From the NCBI RefSeq assembly GCF_019925205.1, contig NW_026869896.1, positions 1,860,001-1,924,000 of the forward strand: 64,000 nt of DNA. The letters are read 5' to 3'. The stretch comes from Metopolophium dirhodum. Taxonomy: Eukaryota > Arthropoda > Insecta > Hemiptera > Aphididae. Both the position numbers and the translations under genes were made by a program. The notes beneath the pieces were generated by a model. The model made no database searches. It had not been told where the DNA came from and saw nothing but the letters and a program-made list of their open reading frames with translations. How positions within the stretch are numbered: position 1 is the stretch's first letter; the number at the start of each line of letters is the position of its first letter. Below, piece by piece: positions 23,430-32,944 of this stretch.

Positions 23430-23560
23430 CCGCCAACGGCGGTGGTGTTCCGGCCGTTGCCGGTGTCGTCAAAGGGTGTGTGTGAAGGGTGGTTGTGGTA
23501 GACACCTGTCCGTGGGTACGCTTTTCCAGCTGTGTTCAGCGGGCGTGGCCCTGGTGGTGT

Positions 23561-24445
23561 CTAGGCACGTTGGGGGGACGTGGGGGGACTGAAGTACATG
23601 AGGCTGACCTCCATGTCTTCAGTTCCAGCCATGCCTGCGTCCGTCTCACCTAACAGGTCCGCCTCCTCTTCCGGGGATATTTCCATATCCACGGTTTGAG
23701 GGTTAGCGGCTGTTAGGTTTTCCGCGGTTCCGGTTGTTCCGGAAGTGTTTGTCACCTCCGGCACCGTGGCCACGGTGAGGTCTGGTGTCGCAGGCTCTGG
23801 TTGTGACGGGGCGGGGGTTGCTGTTGACGCCGGTTTTTCCAGGTGGTGTTGTTGGGACGTCTGTTTGGCCTTGTAGTCCCGCATCCGCTGCTTGTTCCGG
23901 CGCTGGCGGGCGTTGAGCGTGGCCGGTGTTGTTGTTTCGGTGGTGGTGTTTGGTGTTGGCAGCGGGTTGACGAGCGTTCCTGGCGGCGGGATGGTCGACG
24001 TCCTTGGCGCTGGTGTCGGTCTCTCCATTAATGGTCGGGGTGGCAGCCTCACGGGTGCCCGAGTTGTCGACGTTGGTGGCGCCGGTCGAGTTGTGGCCGC
24101 GGGTCGTGCCGTGGCTACCGGTCGTGTCGCCCGTCTGGGGCTGCGTGACCTGTTGTGCCTCACCATGGTTGTGGGTTCCCCGCTTGTCGCTTTCATGAAC
24201 ACGGCTGTGCGGTCGACCCACCCCCGCGTGTAGGCTGCCCACAGTACCGGGTCCCGCTGCAGCTGCGCCGTGGTCACCTGGCGGACCCGTGCCGCCGTGG
24301 TGGTGTTCGTGCCCTCCTCCAAGCTGGCTGACCTCAGCAGCTGCTGGCTGCGTTCCAGCAGTTCCGCCGCTTGTTGGAGGATGCTGGGTGTCGTTGATGG
24401 TGTACGCTCCATTGGTGCTATTCCGACTGAAATTATGTACACCAA
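23561..24445 (-). CDS. gypsy-1 ORF3, Thr/Pro-rich protein of unknown role
   Basis: An open frame of about 283-294 codons lies between integrase and the 3' LTR, probably starting at MERTPS (about 24412). Residues 1-80 look helical (ILQQAAELLERSQQLLRS, then QLQRDPVLWAAYTRGWVDR). The middle is low-complexity Thr/Pro/Arg with RSRSPRR, then a basic NARQRRNKQRMRDYK stretch and an acidic C-terminus (EISPEEEADLLGETD). There is no signal peptide or membrane segment, so it is not an obvious envelope. A second, more compositionally odd frame overlaps it; I prefer this one for its helical head and charged domains. An accessory nucleic-acid-binding role is a guess. Confidence 0.5.
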   Translation of the reverse strand: MVYIISVGIAPMERTPSTTPSILQQAAELLERSQQLLRSASLEEGTNTTTAARVRQVTTAQLQRDPVLWAAYTRGWVDRTAVFMKATSGEPTTMVRHNRSRSPRRATRPVATARPAATTRPAPPTSTTRAPVRLPPRPLMERPTPAPRTSTIPPPGTLVNPLPTPNTTTETTTPATLNARQRRNKQRMRDYKAKQTSQQHHLEKPASTATPAPSQPEPATPDLTVATVPEVTNTSGTTGTAENLTAANPQTVDMEISPEEEADLLGETDAGMAGTEDMEVSLMYFSPPTSPQRA

Positions 24446-26551
24446 ATGCTATTGTGGATTTATGGTTGGGATGGGGGTTGGGTGGGGGGGTGTTTTGGGC
24501 GCTGCGGTGGTCGCGCGTTTTAGGCAGGACACGTGAATTTTGCGTGCTGGCTCTTGGTCTGTGGTGAACACACCTTTGCCTACGCGTTTGTGTAGCTTTA
24601 CCGGTCCCCACCATTTCGGTGCGAAGCCGGCGTGAAATTTTTTGTGCGCGTTTGACAGGTGGTGTGCCTTGTAGTACACCGTGTCACCTGTTTTGTACTT
24701 TGTGTCCGTCGGCCCACCTGTTACCGGTGGTGCGGTCAGTACATCGTTTTCGCGACTCACCCTAGCCATGTTTATTTGTTCGATCGGGTTGTCCGCTGTC
24801 CGCGACAGTATCCAGTCCCCTGGCCTTTTGCCCTCTCTCCCGAGGACGAGTACCGATGGTGGATATCCTGTCGTTACGCCTGTTCCTGATCGAAAAAAAA
24901 ATGGGGGCTAGCTTGGTGTCCCAGGTGTTGTGGTTGCCGTCGATGAGTAGCGCGCGTAGACCTTTTTTTAATTCCTGGTTACGGCGTTCGACTGGGTTGG
25001 CCCTCGGGTGATATACCGGAGTTGTCCAGCCCTCGGCCCCCCACTGTTCGATCGCTTTACGCATATCGTTTGCTACGAACTGTGGGCCGTTATCGCTTAA
25101 GCACACACGGGGGTATCCGAAACGTGAAAAGAATTCTCGTTCAAGCGTTTCGGTTATTGTTTTTGTAGTGGCTGTTCCGAGGGGGTATGCCTCGGTCCAT
25201 CTACTAAACAGATCCGTGGCGACCAGTATGTATTGTTTTCCCCTACTCGTACGCGGGTAGGGGCCCATGAGGTCTATGCTAACCACCTCCCAGGGGTGTC
25301 GGGGTATTTTGGTGGTCGCGGGGTCATCTGCGCGCGTGTTCAGTGGTTTGGTACACGCGCATATGTGACACGACTTGACGTACAGTCGGATGTCGTTTTT
25401 TTGTCCTTTCCAAAAAAACCGTTGTTTTACCGCTCTGTACGTTTCTTTCCAGCCCGGGTGGTTTGCGAGTACGTGATCGTGGTATGTCCAGATCACGTTC
25501 TGCGTCTTGTCCTTTGGGATGACTACGGGTGTGTGTTCGCCCAAATTTATCCGCAGAAGACCGTCGGTAAAAATGTATTTATTTTTTTTATCCGTGGTAC
25601 TTCCGGTATTGTGCGCTGGGTCGTCCGTTGTCATGTTGCGCGCTGTGTCTCGTGTGTTGGGGTCATTGGCCTGCCATGTCACGAGCATAGCGTGTGTGAT
25701 TGTGGGACCACTAGTGGTGTTAGCCGGGTCCGTCGTGGCGAACAGATTGTCGGCCGGTGAGCTAGTAGCAGTGGTGAGTGGTGAGGTGGGTACTCCTACT
25801 AGTCGTTCCTCGAGGTGTTCCTCGTCTACCGGTGGCCCGGTGGTTGGGTTGCGGGATAGCATGTCCGGCGCCTCGTTCTGTACGCCGGGCACATGTGTGG
25901 TTTTGTAGTCCAGGTTAGCCAGCTGTAGTGCCCACCTGGTTAACTTGGAATTTGTGTTTTTGGCTCGGTGGAGCCATGTGAGTGCCGAGTTGTCGGTGAA
26001 TAGGTCAAAGCGGCGGGCCTCTAGGTATGGTCTAAACTTGTCGGTTGCCCAGATTATCGCGAGGCACTCGCGTTCTACCGCGGCGTACCTTGTTTGCGCA
26101 TCACTAAACTTTTTGCTTGCGTAGGCGATTATCCGCCTTTCGTCCGGGCTGTCACCCCGTTGGAAAAGGACGGCACCTGCTCCTATTTCGCTAGCATCGG
26201 TTTGTAGGCAAAACGGTTTTCCGTAATCTGGTGTCGACAGTTTTGGCGAATCGTACAGGGCGCGTTTTATTTTGGTAAATGCGGCCTGTTCGGTTTCGGT
26301 CCACGACCATTTGGTCCCCTGTTTGAGTCTATTCGTTAGGGGTGCTATGGTGTCCGCGTAGTTGTCGACAAACAGGCTGTACCAGTTGCAAACGCCCAGG
26401 AACTTCCGTAGGTCCCTCAGTTTGGTTGGTGGGGGGTAGTTTATGATGCCCTCTAGTTTCTCCGGTTGTTTGTCTATTCCTTCGGAGGTGACTAGGTGCC
26501 CGAGAAATGAAATTTCGGTGGCTCCGAATTTGCACTTTTCGGGGTTGCATG

Positions 26552-27500
26552 TAGGGTTGCCAACTTTGGAATTAAAAAATACCGGCCCAAGTGTACAAAA
26601 AAAAAAAAAAAAAGGTCATCATTTTTTAATATTAATATAATAAAATGACGAATAATATAATTAATTACATACGTTAAAATAAAAAAATTAATAATATTAG
26701 TATTACATTATGTTAAACTTTAATATTATAAACTTATAAATTATTATAATAACTATTATAAATAAACTATTGTAAACTTTTAAATTTATATTTAGCGGCA
26801 TTTTTCACGGCGTTTAATAAATGTTTTTCATTTTGTATTTGATCAAAAAACTCTGAACAATTGTATGTTATGTTATTTCTTATGACTAGTTCGGCTTTAA
26901 CTGTATCAATTCCTAATCGATTGCGCTCATCTGTCCACAAACTATTCATGTGGCTAAAAACGCGTATCGCGTACCTAACCGAACCATTCATCGTTAAAAA
27001 CACAATTACGAATTCTTTTTTTCGTTTCATTTTCGTTCATTTTAAAAATGCGTATAATTTTTCAATCAAGTATATACAATGTAAAATTAATAGGTACTAC
27101 CGAACAGTCCGAACAGAATAACGAAACTAAACTCTATTATGAATCGTCTATCACATATTCACCAACGAGAACGGCATAATAGGAACAACTAACAAGGTAC
27201 ATACTAATCATAGTACTCATAAAAATGTCAAAAAGGACGATAGATATCTGAAGTCATTAAGATAGGTATACGATTTATTGACAGTAACATGTGATAATCA
27301 ATTTCATAAAAATGATAAAATATTAATATATAATATCAAAACTCTCGATCAGGTGGAATTACTGGGTTTTTATAATTTTACAATATTATTACTTTGAAAA
27401 TACCGGCTTTTTATAGGTCAATACCGGCAACCGGCTTTTTAAGTCTAAATATGTGAAATACCGGCCGGGCCGGGAAAATACCGGCCGGTTGGCAACCCTA
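26552..27500 (-). mobile_element. Non-autonomous hAT element (hAT-2) inside gypsy-1 pol
   Basis: Perfect 13-bp ends TAGGGTTGCCAAC...GTTGGCAACCCTA are flanked by the 8-bp duplication GTTGCATG (26544-26551 and 27501-27508). Both subterminal regions contain the word ATACCGGCC repeatedly. The interior is AT-rich and contrasts sharply with the GC-rich gypsy sequence around it. The 949-bp length and a remnant transposase C-terminus show a deletion derivative that must be moved by another hAT source. Confidence 0.92.
26767..27030 (-). pseudogene. hAT transposase C-terminal remnant
   Basis: The 87-residue frame contains RVFSHMNSLWTDERNRLGIDTVKAEL, which resembles the dimerisation/insertion block at the end of hAT transposases (R-V/I-F-S, W-x-D-x-R-x-R-L). 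The catalytic part is gone. Confidence 0.65.
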
Positions 27501-28987
27501 GTTGCATGTGAGCCCGTGTCTCTGTTTTTGACGTTCTAGAACTTTGTCCAAGTGGCACTGGTGTTCGTCCACAGTGTTCGAAAACACCACAATATCGTCT
27601 AGATATACGCGGACGAACTCGTCCAGGTACCCCCTCAGGACTTCGTCCATTAATCGCACGAAGGTCATGGGGCTGTTTTTGAGGCCGAAGGGGAGGACTC
27701 GGAATTGGTATAGGCCCCGACGCGTCCGGAATGCCGTGTATTTTCGCGCGTTTTGGTTAAGTGGGACCTGCCAGTAACCCGACTTAAGGTCCAGGACGCT
27801 GAATACTTTTGCGCCTCTCATCTGACGTATCAGCGTATTGAGGTCGGGCATTGGGTAAGCGTCAGACTCAGTGATATCATTGAGCCGCCTATAATCAATG
27901 CATAGTCGGGGTGAGCCGTCTTTCTTTTTTGCTAGAACGATGGGTGCGGCCCACGGGGATGTGCTCTGTTCTACCAGTCCCTGCTCTTCCATGTCCCGTA
28001 TCATGGTGTCGATTGTGGCCTGTTTTACCGGTGGGTAGGGATATGGTTTGAGTGCTATGGGTGTTTGGTTTTTGAGGAGGATGTCGTGTTCAATTAACCT
28101 GGTGCGTCCTACCCTACCGTTGAATACGTCCGGATAGTTGCGTACTACTTCGGCGAGTTTCGCGCGTGTGTGGTGGTCACCGTTTATTGTTAATTTGTCG
28201 ACATCTAGTGCTGGGGTTGGGGTGGGTGTCCGCCCTTTCCAGCACGCTGTTGTTCTCCTATCCGAACCTAAATGGATAGTGCTCGTTGTGTAGTCCCAGG
28301 TGACTTCGTTTTGTACGAGAAAGTCGTGACCTAGGAGCATGTCGCAGTACAAATTGTCCAGAATGGCTGCGTTGAAGGTGACCGTGAGGTCTCCGATTCT
28401 GGCTACGAATGTGGAGGTACCACTTGTCGTGGTGGTATGTCCGTCCGCCATTCGTACCTGAGTTGGTTGTCCGTGTGGGGGTGTGCCATATTTATGTGCT
28501 ATGTTCGGGCTTACATACGATTTTTGTGCTTGTGAGTCGAGTAGAGCTGTTACGGGGCCTGACCTAAATTCGAGTTCGACCGCGGGGGTCGGAATTTTGT
28601 CGGGGCATACACGTTTAGCGTTATTCGACGGTGGTTGTGATGTATAGCTGGGTAACTGGTTCTTAACCGCGTTATCGGTACTATGGGGAGCGGTTTGCAC
28701 CGCCATTACCAGAGCATCCGTTTCGGTTACCTCTGTGCTATGGGTGTGTACCGTATGAGTACGTGTTAATTCCGTAGTAGGGGTCGTTGTGTGTGGTGAT
28801 GATGACCTGCTACTTAACGGAATTTTAATGTTATTGATGGGTGATATATCTGATGACGCCGAGTTTATCGATGCGCGTTTGATAGTTATATCCCCGTCTG
28901 TATTGCCGAGCGTTGTGTGTGGTGGCGTGGTTGTATGTGTGTGTGTGTGTGTGTTTGAGGCGGCGGCGTGGACAATTGTCCGTCGAC

Positions 28988-30382
28988 TCATTTCCCGTTT
29001 CCCGAACGCGGAGTGTTCCCGGGGCAGTCACTGTTCCAGTAAGGACCTCCACAGTACCTGCACGGGTTGGGCGGTTGCGTTTTACCTGCAGTACCGTCCC
29101 GTGTACGCGGTTGCAGCTTCGGTTGGGGCGGGTGGGTTTGGGTATGTGATTTGTACGCCGGTTTCTGCTGCTGTTGTGTGGGCGTTTCGTCTGGTGTGTA
29201 TTCCAGGATTCCAGCGACCCGGCGGAGGTCTCCGAAAGTCACTGGTCTCTGCAATCGGATATGCGTGCGGTATTCGTTGCGCGTTAGACCGGCTATCGTA
29301 CCGACTAGCTGTGTTTCAGATAGCCCGGTATTGACGCGGCGCGCGAGTTGGTTTTTTTGTGTCACGAACTCCGTAAGCGATTGCGTTTGTGTTTGTCGGA
29401 CGGATACTATCTCGGCCCGCAGTCGTGATTGTATTTCCACGTTGTCGAATTTTTCTAAAAATTCGGCGCGGAACTCATCCCAGGTGAGGTCCAGTAGTCT
29501 GATGGTGTTCCACCATGTACTGGCTGCACCCTTCAGCTGCTGCGTGACAATATTAGTCCAGGCCGACCTATCTATACGCGTTTGGTACAATATCGATTCC
29601 GCCTTGTGTATGAATCGTACCGGGTCCTCAGGCGTTGTTCCGAGGAACTCCGGCAGCGAATGTTTCGCTGCACATACGTCGTCGTATGGTATCAGCGTCG
29701 ATTGTTGTGATGCATAGGTGTGTGTGGAGGAGGGGGCATGGTATAAATTTGGCGTGTCATCGAACCGTACCGAACGTTCGGCGTGTTGGTTACCCGCGGA
29801 CGGCGGTTCGCGTGCCTCGGAGTACCTCGTACCGTATTCCGTGTTGTTCGATGACACATTGTGGTGGGGGCGGGTCGGTGCTGTCCCTTCCGGTTGGTGT
29901 TCCGGTGCTTGGCGTGCCATACCCATTTCTAGGCGTCGCATTGTTTCTGCAATGCGGCGTTGGTCGTCGCCAAAGCGGGCCATGCAGTCCTCGAGCATGG
30001 TCAGTCGCGATTCCAGACTGTGCCCATGCGCCGAGTTTTCCGCCGCTTGCCGTACCTCCTTAATTATGGACCGACTCGCTTGAATCATGTCCATAGCCTG
30101 TTGGTGTGTGGGTGTGGGTGGTTTATTGGTGGTGGTGTTCGGTGGCTGGGCGGGTGATGATTCGACCGGTTGGTTTTCCCTTTGTCCGGCGTCAAGTATT
30201 TGACCTGTTGTCAGGTTGTTTTCGGTATGTCCGGCGGGTTCCATAGGCGGAAACCGGACTTCATTGGCCTGTAGGTTCAGGTCCGTGAAGTGTTGTATCA
30301 ACCGGATTTCAAGATCATCCTTCGCGCCCGTATCCGACAACTCGCGCTGCCTGCATTCGTAGCGCAACTCCGCGGCGGTCAA
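28988..30382 (-). CDS. gypsy-1 Gag with N-terminal SAP-like motif
   Basis: The 464-aa frame begins MTAAELRYECRQRELSDTG, then KDDLEIRLIQHF: the helix-Gly-helix pattern of a SAP DNA-binding motif (residues ~1-33). A Ty3-type capsid core follows at ~residues 245-370 (LPEFLGTTPEDPVRFI, WWNTIRLLDLTWDEFRAEFLEKF). Near the end a zinc knuckle reads CRYC-GGPYWNSDC, with Tyr where the metal-binding His is normal. It forms the particle and binds element RNA. The stop TGA lies within ATGA shared with the pol start. I judge the frame intact; the Tyr substitution may weaken nucleic-acid binding. Confidence 0.85.
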   Translation of the reverse strand: MTAAELRYECRQRELSDTGAKDDLEIRLIQHFTDLNLQANEVRFPPMEPAGHTENNLTTGQILDAGQRENQPVESSPAQPPNTTTNKPPTPTHQQAMDMIQASRSIIKEVRQAAENSAHGHSLESRLTMLEDCMARFGDDQRRIAETMRRLEMGMARQAPEHQPEGTAPTRPHHNVSSNNTEYGTRYSEAREPPSAGNQHAERSVRFDDTPNLYHAPSSTHTYASQQSTLIPYDDVCAAKHSLPEFLGTTPEDPVRFIHKAESILYQTRIDRSAWTNIVTQQLKGAASTWWNTIRLLDLTWDEFRAEFLEKFDNVEIQSRLRAEIVSVRQTQTQSLTEFVTQKNQLARRVNTGLSETQLVGTIAGLTRNEYRTHIRLQRPVTFGDLRRVAGILEYTPDETPTQQQQKPAYKSHTQTHPPQPKLQPRTRDGTAGKTQPPNPCRYCGGPYWNSDCPGNTPRSGNGK

Positions 30383-31049
30383 CTCATTAATATATTTTCC
30401 GACATGACGTCCGGTTGTTTTTCCGGTGTTGTTTACGGAAAAATATAAAATGTGGCTGTTGTCGGTGGAACGGTCGTCGCGTTCCTTCGATCAGCTGTGT
30501 TGACCGTTTATCGGTGTTTATTTGCGTACGGGATGTAGGTCAGTGGGTTGTTATTGTTTTGTTATTGCGCTTGCCGGGCGATCACAGTAACCGGTTTTCG
30601 CAGAGTGTTGTCACGGCTGCGCGTGTGTGCGTTATCCGGCCCACTACTGCGATTAGGGAAGACGGCGGCTGTCGCTTTGGGCGGCGGCGACGGCAGTCCG
30701 ATTATGTGGTATTTCTGTCCCAGGTAATCGCGTGTTGACGTTATCGGTGGTGGTGCTGGGCGGTGGTGGTGTGACCCTCTCGCGCTCTTGCGTTCCTACC
30801 TACCTACGTCGTGTGTGTGTGGACTTTGGAGCGTCGCGCGCGGTGTAGTCGGTGCGTCCGTAAATCGGGCGGCGCGGCTGGTCGTTACGTCCTTATGTAA
30901 TATATTACGTAACGCCGGTTTTTCCGTTTTCGCCAGCTAACCACGTTTTTGTCGGATCGCGTCGGGGACTTTTTTCCAAGTCGCGCAACGGGAAGGGTAT
31001 ATGATGGTGGTAGTAAGGGGTAAGTTAATAAGTTTTCACTTACCGGTGA
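30383..31049 (-). other. 5' leader of gypsy-1
   Basis: This is the untranslated region between the primer site and gag. It is GC-rich, with no gene; packaging signals would be expected here but none is recognisable. Confidence 0.55.
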
Positions 31050-31067
31050 TTCCTGTACGGGGAGCCA
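31050..31067 (-). promoter_or_regulatory. Primer-binding site of gypsy-1
   Basis: On the minus strand TGGCTCCCCGTACAGGAA lies two bases inside the 5' LTR and starts with TGG, complementary to a tRNA CCA end. The tRNA was not identified; tRNA-Asp is only a partial match. Confidence 0.65.
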
Positions 31068-31069
31068 GT

Positions 31070-31526
31070 TGTCGCGGTCCTGTGAGGAGTCGCGAGGATG
31101 AGGTGGTGAGTGGGTCTACTGACCACGTGAAACACAAGAGAACAAAAATGAAGAACAAAAACACCGAGTGTTTGTGGTTTGAACCGGCGTGTTTATTTTT
31201 GCAGTTTCAATTACGAACGAGAGAAAAAAAAAAAACATGTAGCAGAGAATAACTGTCAAACTCTATATGAGAGAAAAACAAAAAAAAAACAACGGTCGAT
31301 GGTTGATGCACAATCTCGGGCCGCGGGTTGCACCTCTCGTATCGGTCGTCGAAAAACTAGTGACTTTATAATCCGGTTCACCCAACGGCCGGCCGACGGT
31401 TCACAGCGCGGGTGTCGCGCGCTGGCGTCGTCCGTCGTCGATTGGCGGTTTGTTTGAGAAGCGTAGCGCGGCTTTCCGCGTAAAAGGCTATTTGAATTCA
31501 AACAGCTATTACGCGGGACCGCGTCA
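31070..31526 (-). repeat. 5' LTR of gypsy-1
   Basis: 457 bp, near-identical to 22959-23414. It is followed by CATT. Confidence 0.92.
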
Positions 31527-32944
31527 CATTGCTATACTAAAACCAAAAAAATGTTTCCAGTGTTCATCAGTTAATACTGGTTTAGTAACAACAGTTCCAA
31601 TATACAACAAGAATGTTCGAAACTCCGTTGCCTTCCAACGGTTAACTTCATCAAGCTTACGAGGTTTTCTGGCAAATTCGCATGGCATATTCACTTTGAT
31701 ATCTTCAATATTTTTTGATATTTGTTTAATTTTCCAAGAAGGATATCGAATATTAATTGGACCTTTTATCCAAAACAAAATCAATTTTCGAACAACACCG
31801 AGACACACTAAATGCATGTAATCAAGCGAAAAACCAATAACTACATCAAATGAAGGCAATGTAGATATAATAGATAAATTACCAATATGATGATCTTCAT
31901 TGTTCATTGTAATATAATTTGCATGTGTTCTTTTTGGTGGACATCTTGAATCTGGAGTATAAGGGAAACACATTCTATTTAATAAATATTTTCCTTCGTG
32001 TTCGCATCTTGAGCATGAATAAAATCCTGAATGACCCTTCGTCTTCAATAAAAAAGACTTCGCCGGGGCATCACAGCAAAAGCCATCAATTTTCAAATTA
32101 TAAACTTTGTTATTTATTAAAATTCCAGTATATTTCAAAAGTTTAGCTTCATTAATAAATTTTTTCATAAATGCATTGCTATCGGCTGGTTTTTCTTTGC
32201 CACAATAAATACCGATTGGAAACACATTGTGGCTTTCTGGACGGATGTATGCCAGTATTGGCCAGAACTGTTCCGGGTTACTTTTAAATAATGGTAAGCC
32301 ATCAATTCCTATCACAATGCAGATATCTGTCTCACCTTTTGACAATTCTGGGAAATTATTTTTGATTCCATTCAACAGACCAAAGTGGTAATATGTCCCT
32401 GGTTCAACAGTATGAAAACTACTATAGGAGTCAACAGTTTTGTATGCATTACAATCCTAGAATCTTTAGGCAAAAATTCAAAACATTTATGTTGCTTTAA
32501 TAAAACTAATAGTTTATTTAGGGCAGTTTGGGGTATATTAAAATCAACAGCCCACTGAGCAATCAATTTACGAAAAATAAATATTTGATCAGTTGTTTCA
32601 TTTAATAAATCATCTTTTTCTTCTTCAGATTCTGACGAGGAGGATGAGAATAAGCATGATGTGTTAGTATCTAATTCGTTAAAAAATTCTAAAATGTAAT
32701 CTTGATTTTGATTTCCTTCAGAATTTTGATTGACCAAAGATTCATTTATTATTTCATTAAATGCTGGTTGAGATACTGATGTATTAATACAAATATCAAC
32801 GTTGGATTGAGAGTGTTCATCATTAATTAGTGTCTGCGACTCATTAAAAGAATGTGCATAATTATTCCTACTATTTTGTAATTCTTCTTGAATACGTCTT
32901 CGTTTAGACCGAGCACTCAAATTTGATTCCTTATTAAAACTCAT
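31527..32944 (-). pseudogene. EnSpm-B transposase, N-terminal half with frameshift
   Basis: The ATG at 32944 opens an acidic, Ser/Asn-rich leader with a basic RSKRRR cluster. Near residue 165 comes LNKLLVLLKQHKCFEFLPKDSR, a hallmark of this transposase group. The frame is lost at a short T-run (32438-32441) and resumes in another frame with TYYHFGLLNGI, IGIDGLPLFKS and FWPILAYI. Further blocks are FCCDAPAKSFLLKTKGHSGFYSC, a Cys pair, SLDYMHLVCLGV and RWKATEFRTFLLYIG, ending HWKHFFGFSIA at the gypsy insertion. These are the DDE/RNase H-fold blocks of animal EnSpm-like transposases. One frameshift and one insertion inactivate it. Confidence 0.75.

Larger units (their letters stand above)
24449..28991 (-). 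pseudogene. gypsy-1 pol polyprotein (interrupted by hAT, one frameshift)
   Basis: The start ATG at 28991 overlaps the gag stop by four bases. After a His/Thr-rich leader, the protease region carries LLDSQAQKSY, where the usual Gly after D-S/T is Gln. RT has VYLDDIVVFS just before the hAT insertion. Beyond it (26551-25893) RT connection and RNase H read through without stops (CLQTDAS, LFTDNSAL). Integrase (25892-24890) has an H/C zinc region (HVLANHPGW...CHIC), SIDLMGPY, SDNGPQF and ERRNQE. An A9 run at 24893-24901 shifts the frame. The remaining C-terminus, with a GPY/F-like WWGPVKLHKR, continues to 24449. Apart from these two breaks pol looks complete. Confidence 0.88.
22959..31526 (-). mobile_element. 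Ty3/gypsy LTR retrotransposon gypsy-1 with nested hAT
   Basis: Two LTRs of 456 and 457 bp with TG...CA ends bound the element. The 4-bp duplication CATT (22955-22958 and 31527-31530) flanks it, within the EnSpm-B transposase gene. Minus-strand order is 5' LTR, primer site, gag, pol (protease, RT, RNase H, integrase), ORF3, polypurine tract and 3' LTR. The element is strikingly GC- and CpG-rich compared with the surrounding DNA. By eye the LTRs differ by about five substitutions plus A-run length, so the insertion is recent. Confidence 0.93.

Noticed and set aside
23561..24445. Envelope gene of an errantivirus
   Set aside because: No signal peptide, furin site, fusion peptide or transmembrane segment is visible.
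23703..24614. 303-aa frame overlapping gypsy-1 ORF3
   Set aside because: Gly/His/Thr-rich low complexity with no helical or charged domains; it looks like the shadow of ORF3 in GC-rich DNA.
25233..25760. Plus-strand frames opposite gypsy-1 pol and gag
   Set aside because: Antisense shadows of clearly coding minus-strand pol/gag in GC-rich DNA.
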